From: Streptomyces sp.
GTDB lineage: Bacteria; Actinomycetota; Actinomycetes; Streptomycetales; Streptomycetaceae
DNA length: 64,000 nucleotides
Reading direction: 5' to 3'
NCBI RefSeq assembly: GCF_019510245.1
Contig: NZ_JAEKKT010000125.1
Span: 62,001 to 126,000, forward strand
Below the pieces are notes generated by a model. That model saw nothing but the letters and a program-made list of their open reading frames with translations. It made no database searches and was not told where the DNA came from. How positions within the stretch are numbered: the first letter of the stretch is position 1; each line of letters starts with the position of its first letter. Shown one piece after another: positions 1-8,343 of this stretch. Position numbers and translations under genes: made by a program.

Positions 1-1192
1 CGCCGACGACGCCAGCTGTGTCGTCGTGTCGTCGGCGATCCGCAAGGACAACCCCGAGCTGGCCCGCGCGGCCGAGCTCGGCGTCCCCGTGGTGCACCGC
101 TCGGACGCCCTCGCCGCCCTGATGGACGGCCTGCGTCCGATCGCGGTCGCCGGCACGCACGGCAAGACCACCACCACGTCCATGCTCGCGGTCTCCCTGA
201 CCACGCTGGGCCGCGGCCCCTCGTACGCCATCGGCGGCGACCTCGACGCACCCGGCTCCAACGCCCTGCACGGCGAGGGCGAGATCTTCGTCGCCGAGGC
301 CGACGAATCCGACCGCAGCTTCCACAAGTACGCGCCCGAGGTCGCCATCGTCCTCAACGTGGAGCTCGACCACCATGCCAACTACGCCTCGATGGACGAG
401 ATCTACGAGTCCTTCGAGACCTTCGCCGGCCGGATCGTGCCCGGCGGCACGCTGGTGGTCAACGCCGACCACGCGGGGGCGCGCGAGCTGACCCGGCGGG
501 TGGCGGGCAAGGTGCGGACGGTGACGTACGGCGAGGCCGCGGACGCCGACGTCCGGGTGCTCTCCGTCGTACCGCAGGGCCTGAAGAGCGAGGTCACCGT
601 CCTGCTGGACGGCACCGAGCTGACGTTCACGGTGTCGGTCCCCGGCCGGCACTACGCGCACAACGCGGTCGCCGCGCTGGCCGCGGGTGTGGCCCTCGGG
701 GTCCCCGCCGCCGAACTCGCCCCCGCCCTCGCCGCGTACACCGGCGTGAAGCGGCGCCTCCAGCTCAAGGGCGAGGCGGCCGGCGTCCAGGTGATCGACT
801 CCTACGCCCACCACCCGACCGAGATGACCGCCGACCTGGAGGCGATGCGCGCCGCCGCCGGGGACGCCCGGATCCTGGTCGTCTTCCAGCCGCACCTCTT
901 CTCCCGCACCCAGGAGCTCGGCAAGGAGATGGGCGACGCAGTGGCCCTCGCGGACGCCTCGGTCGTCCTCGACATCTACCCGGCCCGTGAGGACCCGATC
1001 CCCGGGGTGACCAGCGAGCTGATCATCGAGGCGGCACGGGCGGCCGGCGCCGACGTCACGGCCGTGCACGACAAGGACGAGGTCCCCGCCGTGGTCGCGG
1101 GAATGGCGAAGCCCGGTGATCTGGTTCTCACCATGGGCGCGGGCGATGTGACCGACCTGGGCCCGAGGATCCTGGAACGCCTGGCGAAGTGA
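1..1192 (+). CDS. murC: UDP-N-acetylmuramate--L-alanine ligase, 5' end cut off by the window
   Basis: Cytoplasmic Mur ligase that joins L-alanine to UDP-MurNAc using ATP, the first peptide step of peptidoglycan precursor synthesis. The reading frame is open from base 2 with no stop, so the GTG at 26 is probably internal and the true start lies upstream. The visible part holds the ATP loop AGTHGKTTT, the EADESD motif, LDHH and the C-terminal VFQPHLFSRT segment, as in full-length MurC of about 460 residues. About 396 residues are present, so the missing part is most of the N-terminal Rossmann domain. msrB follows after 13 bases on the same strand. A candidate sigma-R promoter for msrB lies inside the last 100 bases. 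Identification is secure. Confidence 0.95.
   Translation, partial: ADDASCVVVSSAIRKDNPELARAAELGVPVVHRSDALAALMDGLRPIAVAGTHGKTTTTSMLAVSLTTLGRGPSYAIGGDLDAPGSNALHGEGEIFVAEADESDRSFHKYAPEVAIVLNVELDHHANYASMDEIYESFETFAGRIVPGGTLVVNADHAGARELTRRVAGKVRTVTYGEAADADVRVLSVVPQGLKSEVTVLLDGTELTFTVSVPGRHYAHNAVAALAAGVALGVPAAELAPALAAYTGVKRRLQLKGEAAGVQVIDSYAHHPTEMTADLEAMRAAAGDARILVVFQPHLFSRTQELGKEMGDAVALADASVVLDIYPAREDPIPGVTSELIIEAARAAGADVTAVHDKDEVPAVVAGMAKPGDLVLTMGAGDVTDLGPRILERLAK
1099..1126 (+). promoter_or_regulatory. Candidate sigma-R (thiol-stress) promoter for msrB
   Basis: GGGAAT at 1099-1104 is followed after 19 bases by GTT at 1124-1126. This resembles the Streptomyces sigma-R consensus (GGAAT, 18-19 bases, GTT). 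It lies inside the murC coding region, about 80 bases upstream of the msrB start. As I recall, msrB belongs to the sigma-R regulon of S. coelicolor. The match is short and I have not tested how often it occurs by chance. Confidence 0.45.
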
Positions 1193-1205
1193 GGGGCTGA
1201 GAGTC

Positions 1206-1613
1206 ATGTCGTACGACGTCGAGAAGCCGGACGAGCAGTGGCGGGCGGAGCTGTCGCCGGCCGAGTACGCCGTGCTGCGTCAGGCGGCGACCGAGCCGGC
1301 CTTCAGGGGTGAGTACACCGACACCAAGACCAAGGGCGTGTACTCCTGTCGCGCCTGCGGTGCCGAGCTGTTCACCTCCGGCACGAAGTTCGAGTCCCAC
1401 TGCGGGTGGCCGAGCTTCTACGACCCGAAGGACACCGACGCGGTCGAACTGGTCGAGGACCGCACCCACGGGATGGTCCGCACCGAGGTGCGCTGCGCGC
1501 GCTGCGGCTCGCACCTCGGCCACGTGTTCGAGGGTGAGGGGTATGCGACCCCGACCGACCAGCGGTACTGCATCAACTCGATCTCGCTCCGGCTGACCGC
1601 CGACGAGAGCTGA
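1206..1613 (+). CDS. msrB: Peptide-methionine (R)-S-oxide reductase
   Basis: Repairs oxidised proteins by reducing methionine-R-sulfoxide, using thioredoxin as electron donor, in the cytoplasm. The 135-residue length is normal for MsrB. Two CxxC pairs (C48/C51 and C97/C100) form the structural zinc site. The catalytic cysteine is C122 in RYCINSISL, and C66 in SHCGWPSF is at the usual position of the resolving cysteine. The start is an ATG 13 bases after murC, preceded by GAGGGGCTGAGAG-like purine-rich sequence. The gene may be read both from the murC transcript and from the candidate sigma-R promoter inside murC, which would fit a role in disulfide or oxidative stress. A strong hairpin follows the stop. 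Confidence 0.96.
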   Translation: MSYDVEKPDEQWRAELSPAEYAVLRQAATEPAFRGEYTDTKTKGVYSCRACGAELFTSGTKFESHCGWPSFYDPKDTDAVELVEDRTHGMVRTEVRCARCGSHLGHVFEGEGYATPTDQRYCINSISLRLTADES

Positions 1614-1620
1614 GTCCGGC

Positions 1621-1644
1621 CGGGCCCGTCGTCCGACGGGCCCG
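1621..1644 (+). terminator. Hairpin terminator after msrB
   Basis: Perfect 11-bp inverted repeat (CGGGCCCGTCG / CGACGGGCCCG) with a 2-base centre, starting 7 bases after the msrB stop. There is no T-run, which is common for Streptomyces terminators. Confidence 0.8.
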
Positions 1645-1745
1645 TGGGCCGACAGCCGCGGCACTCGCCCGCGGCCTCGGTCAAGCGCCTCCCGGGGCTC
1701 CCGGCGCAGGCGGCTGGTGCCGGGCGGGGCGCTGTTTGAGACTCT

Positions 1746-3041
1746 GTGAGGGTGTCAGGTGGCGCGCGATGGTTCCGGTCCCGCAGGGGACCCGCGCCCG
1801 CCGACGGCCCGGGCGGACCGGACGGGCTCATGGCGGGCGCCGACCCCGCCGCGCCCCTCAGGGCGTTGCGCGAGGCCGCGGCCGGCATCGGCACCAGCCT
1901 GGACGAGTCCACCACCTGTACGGAACTGACCCGGGCGGCGGTACGGCTGGCCGGCGGCTGCGCGGCCGTGATGCGGCGGGCCGGCGACACCGTCCACGGC
2001 TACGAGTCGATCACCGGCGACGCCGATCTGCTGCCCGACGCCCGCTGGGCCACCGCGGTCGCCCGGGACGCCGGCACCCCGGCCGCCGACAACTGGGCGG
2101 ACCCGTGGCTGTCCCGCCCGCCCGGCAGCCAACCCCGCCCTGCCCTGTGCGCGCCCCTGACCAGCGGCTCCGACCAGTACGGCGTCCTGGTCTGCGCCCG
2201 CGAGGGCGCGGTGTTCGCCCGTGCGGAGGCCGAACTGCTCGCCCTCCTCGCCGAACGCGCCGCGTCCCACATCCGGCACGCCCGCGAGTACGACCAGGTC
2301 AACCGTACCGCCGGGGACCTTCAGCGGGCCCTGCTCTCCGAGCCGGGCCGGCCGCACCCGAACCTCGACGTGTCGATCCGCTACCTCCCGGCCGGCGGGC
2401 GGGTGCTGGTCGGCGGCGACTGGTGCGAGACCGTACGGCTGCACTTCGGGCGCACGCTGCTCGTCGTCGGCGACGTGATGGGCCACGGCCTGGAGGCCGC
2501 CGTCGACATGAACGCGTACCGCTCCTCCCTGCGCTACATCGCCTCCTCCGAGCTGCCGCCGCACCGGGTGCTGCGCCAGATGGACGACATCGCCGCCACC
2601 GAGGCGGACCGAAGACCCGCCACCTGCCTGCTCGTACGCGTCGACCCGAGCCGCGGGCAGGTCACCCTGGCCAGCGCCGGCCATCTGCCGCCCGCGCTGA
2701 TCACCAGGGGAGGCCGTACCGCACTCCTGCGGGTCCCCGTCGGGCCGCCCCTGGGCACCGGTTTCGGCGGCTACGAGTCGGCCACCCACCGGCTCGAACC
2801 CGACGAGGCGCTGGTGCTCTTCACCGACGGCCTGGTGGAACACCGCGGCGAGGACATCGACCGCTCCCTGCACCGCCTCGCCGAACTCCGCTTCACCCCT
2901 GCCGTCGACGTCGACGGCCTGCTGGAGTCCATCCTCACCCGCCTCGACGCCCGGCACGCAGAGGACGACGTCGCGGTGCTGGCGGCGCGCCCGCACCCCC
3001 GGGAGGGCGGGTTCAGCTCCGTGGCGGAGGCGGAAGGGTGA
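1746..3041 (+). CDS. GAF domain plus SpoIIE/PP2C-type serine phosphatase
   Basis: Probable protein serine phosphatase of the SpoIIE/RsbU kind, which in actinobacteria usually acts on anti-sigma-factor antagonists. Residues about 45-185 look like a GAF sensor domain. From about 205 the PP2C fold follows, with metal-binding acidic residues visible in GGDWCE, GDVMGHG, FTDGLVE and AEDDVAVL. GTG at 1746 gives 431 residues. ATG at 1830 is an alternative that would drop 28 low-complexity residues, and neither has an obvious ribosome site. It stands alone between the msrB terminator and a repeat block. No kinase, sigma or antagonist gene is adjacent, so its partner is unknown. Confidence 0.88.
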   Translation: MRVSGGARWFRSRRGPAPADGPGGPDGLMAGADPAAPLRALREAAAGIGTSLDESTTCTELTRAAVRLAGGCAAVMRRAGDTVHGYESITGDADLLPDARWATAVARDAGTPAADNWADPWLSRPPGSQPRPALCAPLTSGSDQYGVLVCAREGAVFARAEAELLALLAERAASHIRHAREYDQVNRTAGDLQRALLSEPGRPHPNLDVSIRYLPAGGRVLVGGDWCETVRLHFGRTLLVVGDVMGHGLEAAVDMNAYRSSLRYIASSELPPHRVLRQMDDIAATEADRRPATCLLVRVDPSRGQVTLASAGHLPPALITRGGRTALLRVPVGPPLGTGFGGYESATHRLEPDEALVLFTDGLVEHRGEDIDRSLHRLAELRFTPAVDVDGLLESILTRLDARHAEDDVAVLAARPHPREGGFSSVAEAEG

Positions 3042-3066
3042 GGGCTCCGCCGGAAGGCCGACGATG

Positions 3067-3164
3067 TGCCGTCTGCCGTCTGCCGTCTGCCGTCTGCCGT
3101 CTGCCGTCTGCCGTCTGCCGTCTGCCGTCTGCCGTCTGCCCTCTGCCGTCTGCCGTCTGCCGTG
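3067..3164. repeat. Heptanucleotide tandem repeat (TGCCGTC)n
   Basis: Thirteen consecutive 7-bp units from 3067 to 3157, twelve of them perfect TGCCGTC and one (3137) TGCCCTC, plus a degenerate 14th ending in TGCCGTG. It starts 25 bases after the stop of the phosphatase gene and runs straight into a 68-bp tandem repeat. It lies outside any credible gene. Confidence 0.95.
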
Positions 3165-3376
3165 CGGTCGTGGCTGGTCGCGCGGTTCCTCGCGCCCGTT
3201 TGGGGGCGTTGGGGATGGTCGTGTCTGCCGTGCGGTCGTGGCTGGTCGCGCGGTTCCTCGCGCCCGCTTGGGGGCGTTGCGGATGGTCGTGTCTGCCGCG
3301 CGGTCGTGGCTGGTCGCGCGGTTCCTCCCCCAGCCTCCGGCCGGGGGTACCCCCAGCGCCCCTTCGGGGGCGCTGT
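3162..3376. repeat. 68-bp tandem repeat of the dispersed Streptomyces 3'-end element
   Basis: Three units begin at 3162, 3230 and 3298. The first two are nearly identical, and the third diverges after GGTTCCTC. The core is TGGCTGGTCGCGCGGTTCC. The third copy carries a nested inverted repeat (CCCCCAGCCTCCGGCCGGGGG at 3329 onwards, shown here only in outline) and ends in an AGCGCCCC/GGGGCGCT hairpin at about 3355-3374. The same core occurs near 8251, 13277, 34744, 45555 and 52367, always next to a gene 3' end. It probably acts as the bidirectional terminator between the phosphatase and the sensor kinase, which converge here. Confidence 0.88.
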
Positions 3377-3392
3377 AGATCGACGGAGCCGG

Positions 3393-4856
3393 TCAGGTAC
3401 CGGTGTGGTCTGGTGGTGGGTTTCTCGGGAGCGTCAGGGTGAAGGACGTGGTGGCGGTGGGGCCTTTGTCCAGTCCGATGGTCCCGCTGTGCGCCTCCAC
3501 CAGGGCCCGGGCCACCGAGAGGCCGAGCCCGCTGCCGCCGCGGTCGCGGCTGCGGGCCTTGTCGACGCGGTAGAAGCGGTCGAAGACGCGGGCCCGGTCA
3601 CCGGGCGGGATGCCGAGGCCGTGGTCGGCGACGCTCACCGACACCGAGCGGGCGGTGACGGTGACCGTCACGGACACCGGAGTGCCGGCCGGCGTGTGGA
3701 CGGCCGCGTTGGTGAGGAGGTTGTCCAGCACCTGGCGGATGCGGACCGGGTCGAGGCGGAGCGGGACCGGTTCCGGGCCCGTGGTCACCGTCAGGGGGTG
3801 GCCGGGGTGGGCCGCGCGGAAGGCGTCGGCCGCCTCCCGCACCAGCTCGGTCAGATCGGTGTCCTCCAGCCGCAGCGGAGCCTCCACCTCGGCCGCGTCC
3901 AGGCGGGCGAGCAGCAGCAGGTCGTCGAGGAGGACGCCCATCCGGGCCGCCTCGGCGCGCAGCCGGGCCAGGTGCCTGTCGCGCTCCTCGGGGTGGTTGG
4001 CGGCCGCGTACTGGAAGAGATCGGCGTAGCCGCGTACCGACATCAGCGGGGTGCGCAGTTCGTGCGAGGCGTCCGCGACGAAGCGGCGCAGCCGCTGCTC
4101 GGCCTCGGCACGCACGGCCAGCGAGTCGTCGATGTGCTCCAGCATCGTGTTGAAGGCGGTGCGCAGCTCCTCGACCTCGGGTCCGCCGCCCCGCTTCGCC
4201 GCGCGCAGCGGCAGCCGGGCCGCCGACTCCGTCAGGTTGTGGGAGGCGATGCCGTGGGCGGTGCGTGCCATGTCGCTCAGCGGCTCCAGGCCGTTGCGCA
4301 GCAGCCGGCGGCCGAACACCACCAGCGCCAGCAGGGCCAGCCCGAAGGCCACCACCTGGACCGTGACCAGCCGTCGTACCGTGTCGTCGATGCTGTCCAT
4401 CGGCGCCCCGCTGACCAGCACCACCCCCGGCTCCACCGCGCAGCCGCGCAGCCGGTACTCGCCCTCCCCGGTCAGGTCGCTGGTGCGCAGCACCTCGGTG
4501 CCCGCGGCGAGCTGTGCCCTCGCCACCGCGGTGAGGGCGCCGATGTCCGTGGGCAGGTCACTGCTCTCCTCGGGTTTGCGCAGCACCGGGGTGCCGTTCG
4601 AGACGTCGTACACGGCGTAGTACCAGCGGTAGTACTTCTTGCCCTGCAGGGTGCCGGTCTGCTCGATGCTCTTCGACTGGGCGGTCTGGGCGAGGCCGAG
4701 CTGGTCGTCGAGCTGGGCCGACAGGTAGTCCCGCATATAGGTGGTCAGGGCCGTGCCGACGACCGCGAACACCACCAGGGCCAGCGCCCCCAGCCCCAGC
4801 GCGAGGCGGGTGCCCAGGCGCATGCTCCGGTACGAGCGCAGCAGCCGCCCGATCAC
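3393..4856 (-). CDS. Two-component sensor histidine kinase
   Basis: Membrane sensor kinase of 487 residues. A transmembrane helix lies at about 18-38, an extracytoplasmic sensor domain follows to about 160, and a second helix at about 165-182 leads into a HAMP linker. The phospho-acceptor is H265 in DASHELRTP. The N box (DNLLTNA, about 378-384), G1 box (DHGLGIPP, about 411) and G2 box (GSGLGLSVA, about 441) are all intact, so it should be catalytically active. Its ATG overlaps the response-regulator stop by four bases (ATGA), so the two are translationally coupled. The pair is divergent from the flavin electron-transfer operon and is the obvious candidate to control it. The signal sensed is not evident. 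Confidence 0.93.
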   Translation of the reverse strand: MIGRLLRSYRSMRLGTRLALGLGALALVVFAVVGTALTTYMRDYLSAQLDDQLGLAQTAQSKSIEQTGTLQGKKYYRWYYAVYDVSNGTPVLRKPEESSDLPTDIGALTAVARAQLAAGTEVLRTSDLTGEGEYRLRGCAVEPGVVLVSGAPMDSIDDTVRRLVTVQVVAFGLALLALVVFGRRLLRNGLEPLSDMARTAHGIASHNLTESAARLPLRAAKRGGGPEVEELRTAFNTMLEHIDDSLAVRAEAEQRLRRFVADASHELRTPLMSVRGYADLFQYAAANHPEERDRHLARLRAEAARMGVLLDDLLLLARLDAAEVEAPLRLEDTDLTELVREAADAFRAAHPGHPLTVTTGPEPVPLRLDPVRIRQVLDNLLTNAAVHTPAGTPVSVTVTVTARSVSVSVADHGLGIPPGDRARVFDRFYRVDKARSRDRGGSGLGLSVARALVEAHSGTIGLDKGPTATTSFTLTLPRNPPPDHTGT

Positions 4857-5548
4857 TCCGCGGCCTGCTGCCGTATGACGTACCCGAAGCCGCGCACGGT
4901 GTGGATCAGCGGCTCCCCGCCGGCCTCGTCCATCTTGCGGCGCAGCCGGCTGACGACCAGCTCCACCACGTTGGAACGGCCGCCGAAGCCGTACTCCCAG
5001 ACGTGGTCCAGGATCTGCGCCTTGGTGAGCACGGTCGGCGACTTGCGCATCAGGTAGCGCAGCACCTCGAACTCGGTCGGGGTCAGGGAGAGCAGCCGGT
5101 CGCCGCGGCGGACCTCGCGGGTGTCCTCGTCCATCGTCAGGTCGGCGACCCGGAGCACCGAGCGCTGGAAGCCGGGACCCGCACTGCGCCGCAGCACCGT
5201 GCGCAGCCGGGCCATCAGCTCCTCCACCGCGAACGGCTTGACCAGGTAGTCGTCCCCGCCCCGGGTCAGCCCCGCGACCCGGTCGGCGACCCCGTCGCGG
5301 GCCGTGAGGAACACCACCGGCACCATCGTCCCGGAGTGCCGCAGCCGGTCGAGCACCCCGAAACCGTCGAGGTCGGGCAGCATCAGGTCGAGCACGACGA
5401 TGTCCGGCCGGAACTCGGCGGCCCTGGCCAGCGCGGCCTCACCGGTGTACGCGGTGACCGCGTCCCAGCCCTCGTAGCGCGCGACCGTCGCGACCAGGTC
5501 GGCGATCGGCGGGTCGTCGTCCACGACGAGGAGGCGTACTTTTTTCAC
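4853..5548 (-). CDS. OmpR-family response regulator
   Basis: DNA-binding response regulator partner of the adjacent kinase. The receiver domain begins LLVVDDDPP, the phosphorylated aspartate is in VLDLMLPD, and the conserved lysine is in YLVKPF. The C-terminal winged helix contains LTPTEFEVLRYL and ends with VRGFGYVIR. I chose GTG at 5548 (product beginning VKKVRLLVV). GTG at 5566 is also in frame, and the longer open frame back to 5764 is not supported by homology. The ribosome site is weak for all choices. About 150 bases separate it from the divergent ferric-reductase-like gene, so one intergenic region serves both operons. Confidence 0.92.
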   Translation of the reverse strand: MKKVRLLVVDDDPPIADLVATVARYEGWDAVTAYTGEAALARAAEFRPDIVVLDLMLPDLDGFGVLDRLRHSGTMVPVVFLTARDGVADRVAGLTRGGDDYLVKPFAVEELMARLRTVLRRSAGPGFQRSVLRVADLTMDEDTREVRRGDRLLSLTPTEFEVLRYLMRKSPTVLTKAQILDHVWEYGFGGRSNVVELVVSRLRRKMDEAGGEPLIHTVRGFGYVIRQQAAE

Positions 5549-5699
5549 CCGCTCATACTGCGCCACCGGGCTGGGTGCGCCAGACCCCGTCTCACGGAGA
5601 GAAGACATCGATAAGCAGTTGAAAGTCGTCCGACAGGAAATCGACAGCAGCCGCGGGTCAAGCTCGACTCCCCGGACCCGATCAAGGAGCTGCCCACCC

Positions 5700-7037
5700 G
5701 TGACGACCGTCCAATCACCCCCTGCGCCCCCCACGGCGATACGCCCCAGGGTGGTGGCCCGCACGGGCCTGTACGCCGTGCTCGCCGCGAACGCGGCCGT
5801 GGTCGCCTACTTCTTCGCCCAGGCGGGCTTCGCCTCCAACGCCCTGATCGTCATCGGCCGTTTCTTCGGCCTCTACGGTGCCCTCGTCATGGCCTTCCAG
5901 CTGGTGCTGGTGGCCCGGCTGCCCTGGCTGGACCGGCGGATCGGCATGGACCGGCTGACCTCCTGGCACCGCTGGACCGGCTTCGCCCTGCTCTGGACGC
6001 TGCTCGCGCACGCCGTCTTCATCAGCTTCGGCTACGCAGACGGCGCGGGTGTCGGCCCGGTCGGTGAGCTGGTCGACCTCGCGGAGACGACGGAGGGCGT
6101 GCTCCGGGCCGTGGTCGCGCTGGGCGTCATCATCGTGGTCGGCGCCGTCTCTGCCCGCTACGCCCGCCGCCGGCTCGCCTACGAGACCTGGCACTTCATC
6201 CACCTGTACACCTACGTGGCCGTGGTGCTCGCCTTCAGCCACCAGGTCGCGGTCGGCACGACCTTCACGGCGTCGTCCGCCGCGAAGACGTACTGGTACG
6301 CGGTGTGGGGCGTGGCGCTCGGTGCGGTGGCCCTGGGCCGCCTGGTCCTGCCGTTGTGGCGCAACCACCGCCATCGGTTCCGGGTCTCCGCCGTCGTCCC
6401 CGAGTCGGACGACGTCGTCTCGGTGTACGTCACCGGCCGCGACCTCGACCGGCTGGGCGCGCAGGCGGGCCAGTTCTTCCTCTGGCGGTTCCTCACGAAG
6501 GACCGCTGGTGGCAGGCCAACCCGTTCTCCCTCTCCGCCGCCCCCGACGGCCGCACCCTGCGCCTGACCGCCAAGGCGGCCGGTGACGGCAGCGCCGGCC
6601 TGCGGCACGTGAAGGCCGGCACCCGGGTCTTCGCCGAGGGCCCCTACGGCGCCTTCACCACCCTGCACCGGCGGAAGCCGGAGTCCCTGCTCATCGCGGG
6701 CGGCGTCGGCGTCACCCCGATCCGCGCCCTCCTGGAGGACCTCGAGGGCCACGCGGTCGTCATCTACCGCGTCGGCACCGACCGGGACGCCGTCCTCTAC
6801 GACGAACTCCGTGACCTCGCCGTCGCCAAGGGCGCCGAGCTCCACCTGGTCACCGGCCCGCCCGTCCCCGACCGGCTGGCCCCGCGCGAACTGGCCCGGC
6901 TGGTGCCGGACATCGCCGACCGGGACGTCTTCCTGTGCGGGCCGCCGCCGATGATGAACGCGGTACTGCGCACCCTGGGGGACCTGGGCGTGCCCAAGCC
7001 GCAGATCCACTTCGAGCGTTTCAGCCTGGCGGGATGA
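5700..7037 (+). CDS. Ferric-reductase-like membrane flavocytochrome
   Basis: Membrane oxidoreductase that should carry electrons from NAD(P)H through FAD and heme across the membrane. The N-terminal half has about six transmembrane segments with candidate heme histidines in SWHRWTGF, LLAHAVF, WHFIHLY and FSHQV. The C-terminal half is a ferredoxin-NADP-reductase-type module with NPFSLSA (FAD), GGVGVTP and FLCGPPPMM (nucleotide binding). GTG at 5700 is preferred because AAGGAG sits 11 bases before it; this gives 445 residues. An FMN-binding protein and an ApbE flavin transferase follow within 12 bases, so the likely electron acceptor is the flavinylated extracytoplasmic protein. The final substrate is unknown. 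Confidence 0.9.
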   Translation: MTTVQSPPAPPTAIRPRVVARTGLYAVLAANAAVVAYFFAQAGFASNALIVIGRFFGLYGALVMAFQLVLVARLPWLDRRIGMDRLTSWHRWTGFALLWTLLAHAVFISFGYADGAGVGPVGELVDLAETTEGVLRAVVALGVIIVVGAVSARYARRRLAYETWHFIHLYTYVAVVLAFSHQVAVGTTFTASSAAKTYWYAVWGVALGAVALGRLVLPLWRNHRHRFRVSAVVPESDDVVSVYVTGRDLDRLGAQAGQFFLWRFLTKDRWWQANPFSLSAAPDGRTLRLTAKAAGDGSAGLRHVKAGTRVFAEGPYGAFTTLHRRKPESLLIAGGVGVTPIRALLEDLEGHAVVIYRVGTDRDAVLYDELRDLAVAKGAELHLVTGPPVPDRLAPRELARLVPDIADRDVFLCGPPPMMNAVLRTLGDLGVPKPQIHFERFSLAG

Positions 7038-7047
7038 GGGGGACACC

Positions 7048-7446
7048 GTGAAACGAGCCGTACCCGTCGTCGCCCTGAGCATCGCGGGCCTGATCCCCGT
7101 CTGGCGCTACGAGCCGGCGACCGCCGGTACGACGTCCGTCACCGCCGAGCCGGCCACGACCCCGTCCGTCGCCACGACCGGCGCCTCGGGCACGGTCGTC
7201 AAGGGCACGACCATCACCACGGACAAGGGTCCCGTCCAGGTCCAGGTGACCTTCTCCGGTGACCGGATCTCCGCGGTCAGGATGCTCCAGCAGCCGAACC
7301 ATCCGCAGACGACGGCCGCCGTGCCGGTGCTCATCGCTGAGACACTGAAGGCACAGAGCGCGGACATCGACACCGTGTCCGGCGCGACGATCACCAGTGA
7401 CGGCTACAAGGAGTCCCTCCAGGCCGCGATCGACGCCAAGGGCTGA
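7048..7446 (+). CDS. Exported FMN-binding protein with a covalent flavinylation site
   Basis: Small extracytoplasmic electron carrier of 132 residues. An N-terminal hydrophobic signal or anchor (about residues 4-18) precedes a Thr/Ala-rich linker and an FMN_bind domain (about 48-132). The motif DTVSGAT at 108-114 matches the ApbE recognition sequence, in which the last threonine (T114) receives FMN through a phosphoester bond. There is no lipobox cysteine, so it is either released or held by an uncleaved N-terminal helix. GTG at 7048 follows GAGGGGGA. It lies between the membrane reductase and the ApbE transferase and is the predicted electron acceptor of the former and substrate of the latter. 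Confidence 0.92.
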   Translation: MKRAVPVVALSIAGLIPVWRYEPATAGTTSVTAEPATTPSVATTGASGTVVKGTTITTDKGPVQVQVTFSGDRISAVRMLQQPNHPQTTAAVPVLIAETLKAQSADIDTVSGATITSDGYKESLQAAIDAKG

Positions 7447-7448
7447 TC

Positions 7449-8189
7449 ATGAACCGAGTCGAACACGTCATGGGTTTCCCGGTCTCGCTCCGTATCGACG
7501 ACGAGGGGGACTTCGAGGAGGCCGCGGACGCCGTCTTCGCGTGGCTGCGCGAGGTCGACGAGCGGTTCAGCCCCTTCAGGCCGGACAGCGAGGTCTCCCG
7601 CCTCGACCGGGGCGAGCTCTCCGAGTCCGGGGTGAGCCCGGACCTCGCCGAGGTGCTCGCGCTGTGCGAGGAGTACCGGATCGCGACCGGTGGCGCGTTC
7701 GACGCCCGGCTGCCGGGCCGCGGCCTCGACCCGTGCGCGGTGGTCAAGGGCTGGTCGGTCCAGCGGGCGGCGGAACTGCTGGCGGCGGCGGGGGCGCAGC
7801 GGTTCTGCCTGAACGCCGGGGGAGACGTGGTCGCGGCCGGCGGCCCCTGGCGGGTGGGGGTACGACACCCCGAACGGGCCGATCAGCTGTGCCTGGTGCT
7901 GGAGATCACGGACGGCGCGATCGCGACCTCCGGGCGCTACGAGCGGGGCGACCACATCGTCGACGGCCGCACCGGCCGCCCGGCGACCGGCCTGCTCAGC
8001 GTCACCGTCGTCGCCCCGACCCTGACAGAGGCCGACGCCGCCGCCACGGCCGCGTTCGCGATGGGCGCGGAGGGCGCCGCGTGGGCGGCGGCCCGGCCGG
8101 GCTGCGAGGTGTTCGTGGTGGACGCGGAGCGGTCCGTACTGCGGACAGCGGGCTTGCCGGTCGCGGGGGAGCCCCCGGCGGCCGCGTGA
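7449..8189 (+). CDS. apbE: FAD:protein FMN transferase (ApbE family)
   Basis: Attaches FMN from FAD to a threonine of the FMN-binding protein encoded two bases upstream. The product is 246 residues, shorter than the roughly 300-350 of proteobacterial ApbE, and begins directly at the catalytic domain with MGFPVSLRI. Recognisable family motifs are the acidic VDERFSPF region, GAFDARLPG, NAGGDV, and TSGRYERG followed by HIVDGRTG near the C terminus. No signal peptide or lipobox is visible, so flavin transfer would take place before export or the enzyme lacks the usual outer location. It is the last gene of the three-gene redox operon, and a dispersed 3'-end repeat follows. Confidence 0.9.
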   Translation: MNRVEHVMGFPVSLRIDDEGDFEEAADAVFAWLREVDERFSPFRPDSEVSRLDRGELSESGVSPDLAEVLALCEEYRIATGGAFDARLPGRGLDPCAVVKGWSVQRAAELLAAAGAQRFCLNAGGDVVAAGGPWRVGVRHPERADQLCLVLEITDGAIATSGRYERGDHIVDGRTGRPATGLLSVTVVAPTLTEADAAATAAFAMGAEGAAWAAARPGCEVFVVDAERSVLRTAGLPVAGEPPAAA

Positions 8190-8250
8190 CCCCGGCGGCC
8201 GCGTGACCCTGGGGGTGGCTGGGGTGTGTGGGCGGGTGCGAGGGGTGTGT

Positions 8251-8310
8251 GGTCGCTCGCGCAGTTCCTCCCCCGGACTTCGGCCGGGGGTACCCCCAGC
8301 GCCCCTACAG
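8251..8310. repeat. Dispersed 3'-end repeat with nested inverted repeat
   Basis: Carries the GCGCAGTTCCTC core followed by CCCCCGG-ACTT-CGGCCGGGGG and CCCCCAGCGCCCC, as in the copies near 3320 and 45570. It lies between the convergent ApbE and GT39 genes and probably serves as a terminator for both. Confidence 0.8.
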
Positions 8311-8343
8311 GTGGGACCAGCCACAGGCGCTCCAGAGGGGCGG

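Noticed and set aside
3067..3376. The repeat block as a CRISPR array
   Set aside because: The heptamers are contiguous without spacers, and the 68-bp units are direct tandem copies. No cas gene is in the window.
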